DNA of 64,000 nt, taken from the NCBI GenBank assembly GCA_014529385.2, contig CM043956.1, positions 86,665,721 through 86,729,720 of the forward strand, given 5' to 3'. Of this stretch, positions 1 through 9,573 are shown piece after piece. The position numbers and the translations under genes were made by a program. How positions within the stretch are numbered: the first letter of the stretch is position 1; each line of letters begins with the position of its first letter. This stretch comes from Adiantum capillus-veneris (lineage: Eukaryota; Streptophyta; Polypodiopsida; Polypodiales; Pteridaceae). Under the pieces are notes generated by a model that saw only the letters and a program-made list of their open reading frames with translations, had not been told where the DNA came from and ran no database searches.

Positions 1-57
1 ATGAAAAAAATCGAGCGAATTCAAATGCATAGAGTACCTCTTTTAGATCCATTGCCT

Positions 58-391
58 AGTTCTAACTTTGCAACACAACAAATTGAAAAAACAATAGATT
101 GATATAATGCAAAAAAAAATGACACCATTAATCTTGCAACCTTAACCCATGCAAAAGTTTATAGACCCAAAACATTCTCTATTACCAAAAGAGTAAATTA
201 CAAAATCTGCAAACTAACACTCCCAGTTCTAACTTTGTAACACAACAAATTAATATAAAATAGACAGATATAATGCAAAAAAAGACAATTCCATTAATCC
301 TGCAATCTTGGACCATGGCAAGAATTTTACAGACCCAATTCATTCTTTATTATCAACAAAAGAGTACATTGTAAAATCTGCAAATGGAAAC
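58..391. repeat. Two-copy tandem duplication, about 167 bp per unit
   Basis: The two units start near 58 and 225, each opening with AGTTCTAACTTTG and ending near a CTGCAAA stretch. They share a run of A-rich sequence (ATAATGCAAAAAAA) and an AAAGAGTA..AAATCTGCAAA block. The second unit contains the stop codon end of the last host exon (340-391), so the first unit is a decayed duplicate of the exon end and 3' flank. Confidence 0.7.
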
Positions 392-520
392 TCCCATGAG
401 GAGTCACATTCATCGTCAATAAATATGTTGCATATACGAGGTTTCTCACGAAGCTGCAAATCAAAGTGACCATCTGACGCCATCTGTCTCGCCTCTGCTT
501 CAATATACATGGGTAACATA
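340..520 (-). pseudogene. Last exon of a disrupted minus-strand host gene
   Basis: Reading right to left, an acceptor (ACTGAAG) at 521-522 is followed by an open frame from 520 to a TGA at 340-342. The exon opens with one base that completes a codon begun by the previous exon, which ends TA before donor GTGAGG at 693; the phases fit exactly and the intron is 173 bp. The frame contains an acidic IDDECDSSWEFPF stretch and ends FVDNKE. No domain is recognised in this exon on its own. It is the C-terminal part of the methylase-like gene whose other exons lie at 694-810, 15226-15453 and 37.9-39.2 kb. Splicing is inferred; no transcript was seen. Confidence 0.5.
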
Positions 521-693
521 CTTCAGTAAAAATAAATAAAAATCATAAACTAGCCAATGAGTCTAATGGCACCTTTTACAGCCATCCAGACAAAGTGATA
601 GATTATTAGACGCACAATGGCATAGGAATACCAAAACACATATATGATAGCAAAAAGTATATAAAAGGTCCAACTATGGAATGAGAACCTCAC

Positions 694-810
694 TAGTCAT
701 CAAAAGAGATCCCACCCATAGGCCTATCACCCTCATCCTCCAAATCAATAGGCGTTGAAGCCTCCTCCCTGCTTCGGTTTTTGTGATGTAACATAGAGTG
801 CACAAAACAT
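694..810 (-). pseudogene. Host exon, 3' half, cut by element 1
   Basis: This is the downstream half of an exon whose upstream half is 15226-15453. Removing element 1 and one copy of its target duplication ACAT (807-810 and 15226-15229) restores a continuous 341-nt open frame that crosses the insertion point without a stop. The recovered segment reads through a basic-then-acidic tail (HHKNRSREE, then IDLEDEGD) to donor GTGAGG at 693. The exact frame continuity across a 14.4 kb insertion is the main evidence that this was a real exon. The retrotransposon lies inside coding sequence, so the allele should be null. Confidence 0.6.
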
Positions 811-2514
811 TGATATCCCTTTTTCGGCTCTCTGTAATTTCCATAGTGAGTTATCTCACCCTATCAAATCACTCAAAAACTGTGGTTACCCTCACCCTTT
901 CACTGTATATAGGTGCGTGTGAGTTAGGGGACTTTTCCCATATCTCCTTACTGAAATAAAAAACCCTCAATTAGCTAGTCATTGGGCTAGTTGAGCCAAA
1001 AAAATAAAAAATATAAGTATATTATGGCCCATGCTTATGTAAATATTTCTTTGTATATAGGGCCCAAATAAAAGATTTTCTCATAATTATTTTGGTATTT
1101 ATTCAAATATTTCTACCTAGGTGTGTGTTATTTATGCTCTGTACATTGCCTCACCATTACCACAATTTTTCTTACCATTTTTCATACTCTTTATTCCATA
1201 TAGAAATATTTTCATGTAAGCTTCTCTTATATTTGGTGTAACTCCACCCCAACAAAAATCCAAAAAACCTAGTTTTATTTATGTGTATATTTTTACACTA
1301 TTGTGATTTTTCCCTTCCTACATCTATTTTGTTTTTGTTCTAAAAAATTAGAACACCAAAAATATTTATCTTTTTATGGTAGCCTCATAATGAGAGAGAT
1401 TTCTTTTGACCCCTTTATATTTTTTCCACTTATATTATTTATATTTGACATGTACATATTTTTTAGACCCCTCAATATTTGATTTTCTTAGTTGTACTAT
1501 TCACTTATATCATGATCTCAACAATATCTTCAATTATAGACCTACCAAATAAGGTCAAGGGTAGGTAGCATGCATACATGCACTATGGAGGGCTCACTCT
1601 TGGAGATATTCAAAAGAATCATCCAAAGAAGGACCCCACAAGGACTTTGTGCAGTGGAAAAAAACAGTCGGTTTTGCTGAATTTTTAAAGTTCACTTGCT
1701 CTCCGAATTTGGAAAGGTGATATAAACAAAAGTTGTAGCTCATGGGCTGAACTTTTGCCTCAAATGTTTTCATATTTTTTTGAGCTACGAGCTGTGAGCT
1801 ATGATTTTATTAGTGGACCCCAGTTTTCCCATGCTATGCAGCCACACTATCTCTTCCACTTTATCATTTTCCTCTTTCACACACACTTCTCCACTCATCA
1901 TCCCCACCTCTCTCACCACTCCTCTCTGCACCCTACTCACCGTCTCCTCAACCTTAAGAATAAGAGAAACCATGGTAAACTCATACCTCCCACACACAAT
2001 TCCATTCCAAAATTGACCACCTAGTCTCATTTTTCCTCCTCCAAATTACCCATATCTATCAAAAAACCACAAAATTCAGCCTCTTCTCTTAAAAGATAGT
2101 ATCATGGTGGTTGATTACTCAGCTTCAATTACCTTGTCTCTCAAGGAAGGTCAAGAGTGGAGAAAAAATGTACCGTCAAAGCTAGTGGACAGTCAACAAG
2201 CGTCAAAATTGGCCCTACTCAAGACACTTGGAGCATCAACCTTGTAAGAAATCCACCTTTTCTTACCTCTTAAGAGTTTTTCTTCCTTATTTGTATCCTA
2301 CATGGATACTCCCATTGTAAATATCCAATTCCGTTTCTAAATTAATACTAACTCTACTAACACTAACCCACTATGAAAAGTCCTATCACCTCCATTTCTC
2401 TCCTCTCTCTTTCCCCACCAACTTCTTGATAATTTCAAGCAAAAGAAATTAGGTAAATTGCTGAAAATCTAACCCAACCATGGTTAGAGGAGTAACCCTA
2501 GCCTTCAAAATTGC

Positions 2515-2522
2515 TATAAAAG
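2515..2522 (+). promoter_or_regulatory. Putative TATA box of the long LTR
   Basis: TATAAAAG lies about 1.7 kb into the LTR and is kept in the 3' LTR (14202-14209) and in the solo LTR (36220-36227, minus strand). Transcription would be expected to start roughly 25-35 bp downstream. In this copy the TRIM-like element begins 13 bp downstream, separating the box from its expected start site. Confidence 0.5.
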
Positions 2523-2534
2523 GAGGGTGTAGCT

Positions 2535-2674
2535 TGTTGAGAGAAGGAGAGAACACAGAAGTAGAACCCCAAAGTGTGTAGAATACACACATGAGATGAT
2601 GTATATATAGAGGGGACCTGGGTGCCATATATAGAGAATCCATATATTGAGTAGCTTCACATATAAGCTCAACA
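2535..2674 (-). repeat. 3' LTR of the TRIM-like element
   Basis: This 140-bp copy is nearly identical to 4681-4820. The sequence just inside it on the minus strand is a GAGCGGGGG run, the likely polypurine tract. Confidence 0.88.
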
Positions 2675-3404
2675 CCCCCGCTCAAATAAGGGTCCCTAAC
2701 TGTGGATGAAAAAACCCTTGGTGGATCAAGGGAAAAACCCATAGCTCTATATACACCCATCGTTATATTATAAAAATCATTAAATATACAAATGTTTACG
2801 AGGAGCTACATCACTCCTTTTACAATGAATGTTTTATGAGGAGTTACATTACTCCTATCCTATCAAATACAATAATGAATACAAAGGTTCAATAAAGAGG
2901 TATAAAAGCTATCGATTAGCTTGTAATCAAAAGTGTCTCCGTGAATCTGCTGTGTAGCTTGTCATCAATATCGCATCACCAAACATGTCTTCATGTTGTC
3001 ATCAATATGGCATCACCAAACATATCTTCATAAATATTTTATTGTCACCAAGTTTGTCTTCATAAAATCAATTCTTTGATCAATCCTACATAGATCATAG
3101 ACTCCAAAAAGAACATGTCATAAAAATTATTAGCATCGTTAATGAAATAATAACATTCACAATGCCATAAGAGATGGTTCGCGATGCCACTCTTTTGACG
3201 ACATATATACGCACGACAACATATGGTACATAAAGTATAAACATAAAAGTACAAAATGTGTGATTACGTGATACAAATGATATGTGTATATACTACATAA
3301 AACAACATTTATTAATGTAGTGATCAATGAATACCATCAAAGTATTAACAAAATATCATCATTATATCAATAAAAATGAATAAATGACCATGGTATCAAC
3401 GAAA

Positions 3405-3850
3405 AGCATCATGATATCACCGAGAATAATCATTGTATCAACGAAACAACATTATGGCATCACCGAGAATAACCATGGTATCAACGAAACATCACCATGG
3501 CATCACCGAGAATAACCATGGTATCAACGAAACAACATCATGGTATCACCGAGAATAACCATGGTATCAACAAAACATCATCATGGTATTAACAAAAATC
3601 ACCATGGAATCAACGAAACAACATCATGGCATCACCGAGAATAACCATGGTATCAACGAAACATCATCATGGCATCACCGAGAATAACCATGGTATCAAT
3701 GAAATATCATCATGGCACCACCGAGAATAACCATGGTATCAATGACATATCATCATGGTATCAACGAAAATCACCATGACCAAAGTATTAACAAAACATC
3801 ATCATGGTACCATCAAAATCACTATGGTATCAATGAGAAATTATCAATAA
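3405..3850. repeat. Tandem repeat array inside the TRIM-like element
   Basis: About ten imperfect copies of a roughly 40-45 bp unit built from CATGGTATCAACGAAACA and CATCACCGAGAATAACC. The units alternate in length and decay towards the edges. Confidence 0.85.
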
Positions 3851-4089
3851 AACGACGTAAACTATATCTCTAAAAGAATAATTATACGAGAATCAATGAA
3901 CGAGTATATCATATAACAAAAGATCATGTACCAACAGTAGCTCGATAGAATTTGGACGATCATCAACGGCTCGACTGAATCGGAACGATGTGTAACTGGC
4001 TTCTGCAGCAAAGTTACGTCAGTAACAAATATATGATTGATGAAGAAAAATATAATTGAGAAGTTTTCAATTATGAGAAAAATCAAAAG

Positions 4090-4665
4090 CAAAAAGTAAA
4101 ATTTTGATTTTCAAACATATTCGCAGTCCGAGACGATAACTTAAAATCGGTGCAGAATTTAGAGAAACTTCCTTCTGCAAAGTTATAGACCACATCAATT
4201 CCGGTCTGCCATAGCGGGTAGTTTCTTCTGCAAAGTTGTAGAACACATCGATTCCGGTCTCTCACGCGGGTAGTTTCTGCAAAATCGTTTTCAATAAGCA
4301 GAAAAATAAAAAACAAAAAACGGAAATTGCTTTTTATGTATGTACGCAGTCCGCGAACGATAACTCAAAATTGGTGCAGAATTTGAAAACACTTTCTTCT
4401 GCAAAGTTGTAGACCACATCCATTCCGATCTCTCTCGAAGGGTAGTTTCTGCAAAATCGTTTCCAATTAGCAGAAAAATCAAAAACAAAACGCGAAAGCT
4501 GTTTTTCAGGTATGTACGCAGTCCGTGAACGATAACTCAAAATCGGTGCAGAATTTGAAGAAACTTCCTTCTGCAAAGTTGTAAACCACATCGATACCCA
4601 TCCCTCACGTGGGTAGTTTCTGCAAAATTGATTTTGATCAGGAGAAAAATCGAAAATAAAAACGT
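4090..4665. repeat. Three-fold tandem repeat next to the primer-binding site
   Basis: Three units of about 180-200 bp share GCAGTCCG..AACGATAACT, GGTGCAGAATTTGAA, CTTCTGCAAAGTTGTA and GGGTAGTTTCTGCAAAAT. On the element's own strand this is the leader just after the primer-binding site. Short overlapping frames on the minus strand follow the repeats and are not convincing genes. Confidence 0.8.
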
Positions 4666-4668
4666 ACT

Positions 4669-4680
4669 GCTCTGATACCA
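4669..4680 (-). promoter_or_regulatory. Primer-binding site of the TRIM-like element (initiator tRNA-Met)
   Basis: The minus strand reads TGGTATCAGAGC immediately after the LTR end CAACA, with no spacer. It fixes the element's orientation. Confidence 0.9.
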
Positions 4681-4820
4681 TGTTGAGAGAAGGAGAGAAC
4701 ACAGAAGTAGAACCCCAAAGTGTGTAGAATACACACATGAGATGATGTATATATAGAGGGGACCTGGGTGCCATTTATAGAGAAGCCATATATTGAGTAG
4801 CTTCACATATAAGCTCAACA
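4681..4820 (-). repeat. 5' LTR of the TRIM-like element
   Basis: 140 bp, TGTTGAG to CTCAACA as read on plus, perfect 7-bp terminal inverted repeat. Next to the tRNA-Met primer site, so it is the 5' LTR on the minus strand. Confidence 0.88.
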
Positions 4821-5329
4821 TAGCTAGCACAAAAAAGGAGAAGAAAGAGCACTATGCTATAGCTTGAGAAGCCAAGCTCGACCTCTTGGGAAGGAGATCT
4901 TGAGTGGAATCTCATTGGCAATAGGTATATGTATGTATTGTATTAGGGGTGATTAGCAAGGTAACTCTATGCCATTGTAAGAGAGAGTGATCATTCAATT
5001 GAGAGTAGGTTTAAGTTCTTGATAGCTTGTCTCCGGGTATTGTTATCAATTTAGCCATAAATCCCACATGTTGTAAGAGGGCGACAGGGTGGAGACGACT
5101 CCCCTGGCCTTAAGACAGTGATTGGGGTGGCTTTTTTCTTGTGATGTGTTGTGGTGTAATTTACTCAGGCTATGTTGAACAAATACTAATCTCACTTTGA
5201 TTGGTCATGACAGATTTATAAGAAGGCATTAGTGCAACAAGCACCCCCTTCCCCCTTCTCTCTCTTTCTTACATATATATATTTATGTTTGCTTGATCAT
5301 TAGCGATACACTTCAAAGCAGCCCGAGCA

Positions 5330-5331
<2 letters not shown>

Positions 5332-5395
<64 letters not shown>
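5332..5395. repeat. (CT)n microsatellite in the 5' LTR
   Basis: About 30 CT units. The same site is about 45 units in the 3' LTR and only about 11 units in the solo LTR, so it is length-variable among copies. Confidence 0.95.
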
Positions 5396-5399
<4 letters not shown>

Positions 5400-5661
5400 T
5401 TTTAGTGTGTGAGAGTGTTCCATTGGTGTTACGGTTAGTGTAAATTCCTTGCTTGTTTGTGGGTTGCTCTAACGATTCTCCTCTTTTGCGTCCTAGTTCG
5501 CTCTTAAACTAGGTGGTGCCCCTTGTGTAGCTGGGATTTGGCTGTGGGTTTGTAGTTTTGGTTTGTGTTGTGTTGTGCCCCAGCCACATTGAGCAGCACG
5601 GGAGCCTTGAAGGGTGTCTAGAGGTTGCTCTTCTTGTTTCCCACCCCGGACCGCCTCAAAT

Positions 5662-5675
5662 CGGTGCCCCCACAG
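5662..5675 (+). promoter_or_regulatory. Putative primer-binding site of element 1
   Basis: After the LTR end CTCA come AAT and then CGGTGCCCCCAC. Elements 2 and 3 have TGGTGCCCCCAC at the same place, so a T to C change has altered the first base here. I cannot name the tRNA with certainty. Confidence 0.6.
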
Positions 5676-5737
5676 AGGAAAACAACTCGTGTATGTTTTT
5701 GTGTAGGATCAACTTTTAGCATAGTCAAGTAGTTTGC

Positions 5738-5950
5738 ATGAATCATGAGATTTTGTATGATCCTTTCATTCCCATTGCAAGGCAAAAGATACACATAATT
5801 GTTAGTACTAAGCTGCAATTTCAACGGGTAATTCGTAGGATTTTAGGTCCTCTTAGGTTAGCCGAGATAAACACTTCGGTAAATCCTTTTATTTTGCCTC
5901 TCATTAGGTACGATATTAGCTTGGACGTCTATATTTTTGTCTTATTTTAA
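5738..5950 (+). CDS. Small accessory ORF A1 (70 aa) upstream of gag
   Basis: This 70-residue ORF opens with an ATG in the context TTTGCATGAATC, 63 bp after the primer-binding site. It is the first of a tandem pair; the next ORF is 21 bp downstream and is its distant paralogue. The same pair is kept in element 2 (42915-43127), where this protein differs at only a few positions. The shared pattern is a hydrophobic N-terminal half with a basic segment, then NP-x-ILPLI and an alternating hydrophobic C-terminus (DVYIFVLF). No cysteine motif, signal peptide or known domain is visible. Its place before gag is unusual for Ty3/gypsy; Ogre elements have an unrelated-looking ORF there. Function is unknown. 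Conservation of an open frame across two otherwise mutated elements suggests it was selected while they were active. Confidence 0.55.
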   Translation: MNHEILYDPFIPIARQKIHIIVSTKLQFQRVIRRILGPLRLAEINTSVNPFILPLIRYDISLDVYIFVLF

Positions 5951-5971
5951 GCGTTAGGACATGCATAGGCC

Positions 5972-6190
5972 ATGGATAATGGCCTAGGAATAGAGGTTTT
6001 TCCCTTTCATTTTACTCCACACATTAGAATAAACGTTGCAATTAGTAGAAAGATCCATTTTCAACAACAAATGGTGTTCATGTTTGGTACCCAAAGAGTA
6101 GGAGAAATTCTTGCATCACCAAACCCTGTCATTCTACCTCTCATCAACTACCACACTTCTTTTGATGTACATGTGTTCATTTTATTTTAA
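5972..6190 (+). CDS. Small accessory ORF A2 (72 aa), paralogue of A1
   Basis: The ATG lies 21 bp after the stop of A1. The protein shares with A1 the spacing of IHFQ..., a G-x-x-R-x-x-EI core, then NPVILPLI and DVHVFILF at the end, so the pair looks like an old duplication. Element 2 has an almost identical ORF at 43149-43367. A third relative lies before gag in element 3 (26260-26478, minus strand), with LASDQPFVLPLV and FEVLIYVLV at matching positions. The family is thus present in two retrotransposon families in this window. No known domain is recognised. The tight spacing of ORFs implies reinitiation, leaky scanning or processing if all are translated; that is inference. Confidence 0.55.
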   Translation: MDNGLGIEVFPFHFTPHIRINVAISRKIHFQQQMVFMFGTQRVGEILASPNPVILPLINYHTSFDVHVFILF

Positions 6191-6224
6191 AATGAAGTGC
6201 AGCCCGGAAAAATAGTGTGTATGC

Positions 6225-6770
6225 TTGTTTTTTCTTTGTCCAAGTTGTTACAAGAAACAAAAAACGATCATTTGTTCTAACAGGGAATGTGTGTGCAATG
6301 AAAGTTCAATCCTTAGAGATCTAGCTCTATTACCAATTGAGTTGCAGGAGCAAGTAGTAAGACGTCTCCCTCATAACAAGAGGGTGGTGAAGTTAAGACG
6401 AATGGTCCTAGGCGTGGATTCCATTTTCCTCTTGTTGTTGGGCACTAAGGAAGACTGCACATTCATCCAACTAGTGTGTGCCCTAAGATTGGTAAATAGA
6501 GTGAAATTTGGCGTTTGGCGAGTGCATTTCACCATTGAGGAAGACTCTTCAGGAAACTTGCGGCCAGAGTTCATGCTTCATAGACTCACATTTGGTGAAT
6601 TTTTCCCTCATTTGCGTCTTATTAATAGTCTTCCTTTCGCTTTCAACAAAGGAGATAGGGAGCTATTCAGAGCTTGTCTTAATAAAGAGAGCATAGAGAA
6701 GATTGCAAATTTGTATAAATTCTCATCCTTCTCTACTTTCTATGACACTTTGTTCATAGAGAAATTGTAA
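6225..6770 (+). CDS. Accessory ORF B1 (181 aa), F-box-like N-terminus
   Basis: The frame starts 34 bp after A2. It opens with a possible CxxC...C-x-x-x-C-x-C cluster (residues 5-25), followed at about 33-55 by LPIELQEQVVRRLP, which resembles the first helices of an F-box (LP-x-EL...RLP). The remainder has no repeats such as kelch or leucine-rich units. The next ORF (6793-7275) is a clear paralogue: both share RRLPH, an FIQ-x-x-CAL block, the R-L-x-F-x-E-F-x-P segment and LINSLPF. Element 2 lacks both B ORFs although it keeps the A pair and gag. If F-box-like, it could recruit a host SCF ubiquitin ligase, as polerovirus P0 does against Argonaute; that is speculation. It could also be an unrelated helical protein. 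Confidence 0.5.
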   Translation: MFFLCPSCYKKQKTIICSNRECVCNESSILRDLALLPIELQEQVVRRLPHNKRVVKLRRMVLGVDSIFLLLLGTKEDCTFIQLVCALRLVNRVKFGVWRVHFTIEEDSSGNLRPEFMLHRLTFGEFFPHLRLINSLPFAFNKGDRELFRACLNKESIEKIANLYKFSSFSTFYDTLFIEKL

Positions 6771-6792
6771 ATCTCTTTATGCTTTTGAATGA

Positions 6793-7275
6793 TTTAACCA
6801 TAATCCTAAGGAGTTTTTGTCCAGGAATTTTGTAGCACAAGTGGAGTCTTTAAATCTTGCAAACTTGATTGGACTTGATGAGGATGTTCTTTATGAAATT
6901 GTGAGAAGGTTGCCTCACTCCGACTGTGTGGAACTCGAAGGAAAGGAGCTCCTAGTCAATTGCTACTTTCTCACGGCCTTCAACGAGCATGAAGATCTAG
7001 TTTTTATACAAACCGCTTGTGCGTTGGGAATTGTAGAGCAAGTGCAATTTATCACTTGGGACGTGGTTGCTCTTTTGGATCCAGAAAATGAAGTTCTAGA
7101 GATTTCTGTTTATCGCCTTAGCTTTGAAGAATTTCAACCCTTCTTAGAGCTCATCAATAGTCTACCTTTTTGTTTTGATCAAACAAATCGAGACCTCATT
7201 GAAGCTTGGATAGCTGAAGAAGAAAACCTAGAGTGGTATTTTCTTACTTCTTCATTTGCAGGTGATTGGTTCTAA
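6793..7275 (+). CDS. Accessory ORF B2 (about 150 aa), paralogue of B1
   Basis: An open frame follows B1 after 22 bp and runs to TAA at 7273. It contains no ATG at all: the first near-cognate codon is TTG at 6817. Either the start was lost, or translation begins at a non-AUG codon or by coupling to B1. The F-box-like segment is LDEDVLYEIVRRLPH near the N-terminus, then the FIQTACAL, RLSFEEFQPF and LINSLPF blocks shared with B1. It lacks B1's N-terminal cysteines and ends with an acidic EEENLEW stretch. gag begins 50 bp downstream at 7325. Function unknown. The duplication must predate loss of the ATG. Confidence 0.42.
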   Translation, partial: FNHNPKEFLSRNFVAQVESLNLANLIGLDEDVLYEIVRRLPHSDCVELEGKELLVNCYFLTAFNEHEDLVFIQTACALGIVEQVQFITWDVVALLDPENEVLEISVYRLSFEEFQPFLELINSLPFCFDQTNRDLIEAWIAEEENLEWYFLTSSFAGDWF

Positions 7276-7324
7276 ATCTCTATTGTATCCCTTATTGTAA
7301 CTCGTGTTGTAATCTTTCATAATA

Positions 7325-7510
7325 ATGGAGAGCCAACGCCAAATGTTTGTATATCCTCTTTTCTTTGGAGAGCCTGGAGAGGATGCAGAATTATTTTTAG
7401 CAAATTCCAAGATGTCTTGCCGTATCAAGAGGATAGTAACCGATCAAGAACGTGTAGAAATGTTTGAGGTGGTCCTTAGGAAGTTAAGGGGAATTACACA
7501 GAAGTTTTGA
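7325..7510 (+). pseudogene. gag N-terminus of element 1, cut by a 37-nt deletion
   Basis: The frame starts MESQRQMFVYPLFFGEPGED and matches the start of gag in element 2 (43452). It should continue into the 7507-9573 frame, but 37 nt are missing at about 7483 between two AGGAA repeats, which shifts the frame. The lost residues are the WFDSLP part of the retrotransposon gag domain. Direct repeats at the breakpoint suggest slippage or microhomology repair. Confidence 0.75.
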
Positions 7511-9573
7511 ATCGTTTTAAGAGATACTTCTTTGATCCCCAAAACACTCAAAAACTATGGCAAGACATTGTTTCTCATAAGCAAAAAGACTTAGATGACT
7601 ACTACTTGTACAAGCAAGAGTTTCTACGTCTTTGGGTTGTATGGATACGAAATGTTGCTAACCCTGGTGATGGTGCAGAATTTTTAAAGAAGGAGAGGTT
7701 CATAGCCGGACTCTTTCCTGACCTTAAGATAAAAGTTGAGGCGGGTGCACCTGCTACTTTTGATGCAGCTGAAACTAGGGCTGCTGAGAAGTATAGGAAA
7801 CTCAAGTGCTTAAGGGGAGAGGTTCCAATAGAAGGTCTTAGAACCAAAGATAAGTCACAAGCATCAACATCTAGGGAGCTTCCTGAGGTAACGGCTGAAG
7901 TGATTGAGAAGTTAAATGAATCTTTAAGCAGCCTGTCAATTCACCTTGCACAAGCTGTAGGTCCAAAGGGACAAGCAAAGAAGTCAGAAGAGAGAGAGCC
8001 ACGAACTAGGAGAGTCTTGCAATGTTGGAATTGCGGAGAGTCTGGACATGGGATGTATAATTGTCCTTGGCCCCGTGGAGAGCCAGGGAGACCTAACTTG
8101 AATTACCCAGTGGTGAATGAAGGAGAAGGAGTTGGTCAACAACCAAGGCTTCTACAAAGGCCAAATGGACCAAGACCACCTCCACAAGGGGTAGAAGGAG
8201 TTCCACCTTTGCCAGATCCAAATGTGCATGTGATAGAGGTGACAAATTCAAATGAGGTTGACATGGAAGCCAATGGCATTAAGTGTGGCCGAGGAAAAGG
8301 TAAAGAGAAAGAAGGAGTCACATCACAGAGTGACCATGGACAAGGCAAGAAGGCAAAGGAAACCAAGGAAACCAAGAGGACTCGACGTCGTATCAACCTC
8401 CAAGACTTCCCTCTTGGACATGGTATGGCTCCGTACAACTTGTTGGAAGACATGAGAGCTAAGGGTCGTGATATTTCATGGCCTCAATTTCTTGCATTAT
8501 GTCCACAAGTTAGGAGGGATTTAACAAGAGCAATTAGCACTAGGAGAAAGGTAAAAGAGAGTGTGCCTATTGTAAAAATTGCACAAGCTGAAATGAATGA
8601 GGACATTACACCTGTGCTAGATTGTTACATAAAAGGGAGATTGGTTAGGAAAGGTCTAGTGGATGGGCATGCAAAAATTTGCATCATGATAGAGGGACTC
8701 ATGCAAAAACTAGGCATGCACATCCATGAGACACCTGAAATTAAGGTCAAGATGGCAAACAATAGCAAGGCTAGGTGCGTAGGCATTTGTAAAAATGTTT
8801 TTGTGGAGGCCTTTGGCATTAAGAAGGCAGTGGATTTCTATGTCATGTCTACCAAAGGAAATGGTTACCCATTTATCCTAGGGAGACCATGGCTAATGAA
8901 AATGCGAGCTTTGCAGGATTGGGAGAGTGGAAAGCTAATTTGCAGGAACGACAATCATAAGAAGGTTGTCTTTGACATGAAGGAGCAACGCCAAGAGGAG
9001 CTCCATGAAGAATCATCTCAAAGTGAGACGGAAGAAGGTTGGACCGATAGCACTTCAGAAGAAGAAAGTAGCGGCAGCATTACTGAAGAGGAGTCTTCCA
9101 TCGAAGTCATGGGGGTAAGGTTTAAGCCAAGCAACCAAGAGACCTCTTGTCAAGGCTTGGAGGAGGTAGGTCCTCAAGAGAATGAAGGTGTTCAAGATGA
9201 AGGGATGCTGGAAGGTATGCTATCAACAACACTTACAAAGGATGCAAGAGAGGAGTTCAAATGTGTGCTAAGGAAGTTTCCTAGGCTTTTTGCTAAAGAC
9301 TACACCGTCGTGCGTGGGGTAGATGTTGTTCAACACAAGATTGAGTTAAAGCCTGAGGCCACACCTAAAGCTCAGAAGCTACGAAGGCTAGGAGTTATAA
9401 AGGAGCAGTCTTTACTCAAGGAGGTAAGAAAGCTTCTAGCAGCAGGTTTCATTTATCCAGTGGAGAATTTAGAGTGGGTCTCTCCCGTTGTTGTCACTCC
9501 TAAGAAAAATGGCAAGTGGAGGGTGTGTGTGGATTACCGTCCGCTCAATGCTACTCAGGCTACTTTTAAATAG
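7507..9573 (+). pseudogene. gag (rest), protease and start of reverse transcriptase, element 1
   Basis: This 688-codon frame carries the retrotransposon gag domain (about residues 1-60), a single CX2CX4HX4C zinc knuckle at about 173-186 (CWNCGESGHGMYNC), a proline-rich and basic linker, and an aspartic protease at about 370-470. The protease active site reads DGHA, where element 2 has DGGA; both lack the usual D-S/T-G. A Glu/Ser-rich acidic stretch (about 495-530) separates it from the reverse transcriptase, which begins near residue 600. The frame stops just after VDYRPLN because 91 nt are missing at 9550 relative to element 2, removing the segment with the first catalytic aspartate. It is therefore dead. 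Confidence 0.85.

Larger units (their letters stand above)
2535..4820 (-). mobile_element. TRIM-like non-autonomous LTR element nested in the 5' LTR
   Basis: Two 140-bp direct repeats (2535-2674 and 4681-4820) begin TGTTGAG and end CTCAACA. The flanks carry the 5-bp duplication TAGCT (2530-2534 and 4821-4825), and the uninterrupted site is present in the 3' LTR near 14215. On the minus strand, TGGTATCAGAGC directly follows the right-hand LTR, a perfect match to the usual initiator tRNA-Met primer site, so the element points left. A G-rich run abuts the left-hand LTR. The roughly 2 kb interior has no recognisable protein; it consists largely of tandem repeats. The short LTRs suit a TRIM, but the interior is longer than usual for one. 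Confidence 0.88.
811..5658 (+). repeat. 5' LTR of element 1 (expanded by a nested insertion)
   Basis: It starts TGATATCC (the 3' LTR starts TGATAGCC) and ends CCGCCTCA. Its 4848 bp include 2286 bp of a TRIM-like element at 2535-4820. Compared with the 3' LTR it also lacks about 136 bp after GAGTAGG near 5008 and has a shorter CT tract. Small frames inside it, such as a His/Phe-rich 89-codon frame at 1755-2024, recur in every LTR copy only because the DNA recurs; both strands are open there, so I do not call a gene. Confidence 0.92.

Noticed and set aside
1755-2024. 89-codon His/Phe-rich frame in the LTR, recurring at 13441 and 36781-37050
   Set aside because: It recurs because the LTR recurs; both strands are open, frame ends differ between copies and nothing resembles a known protein.
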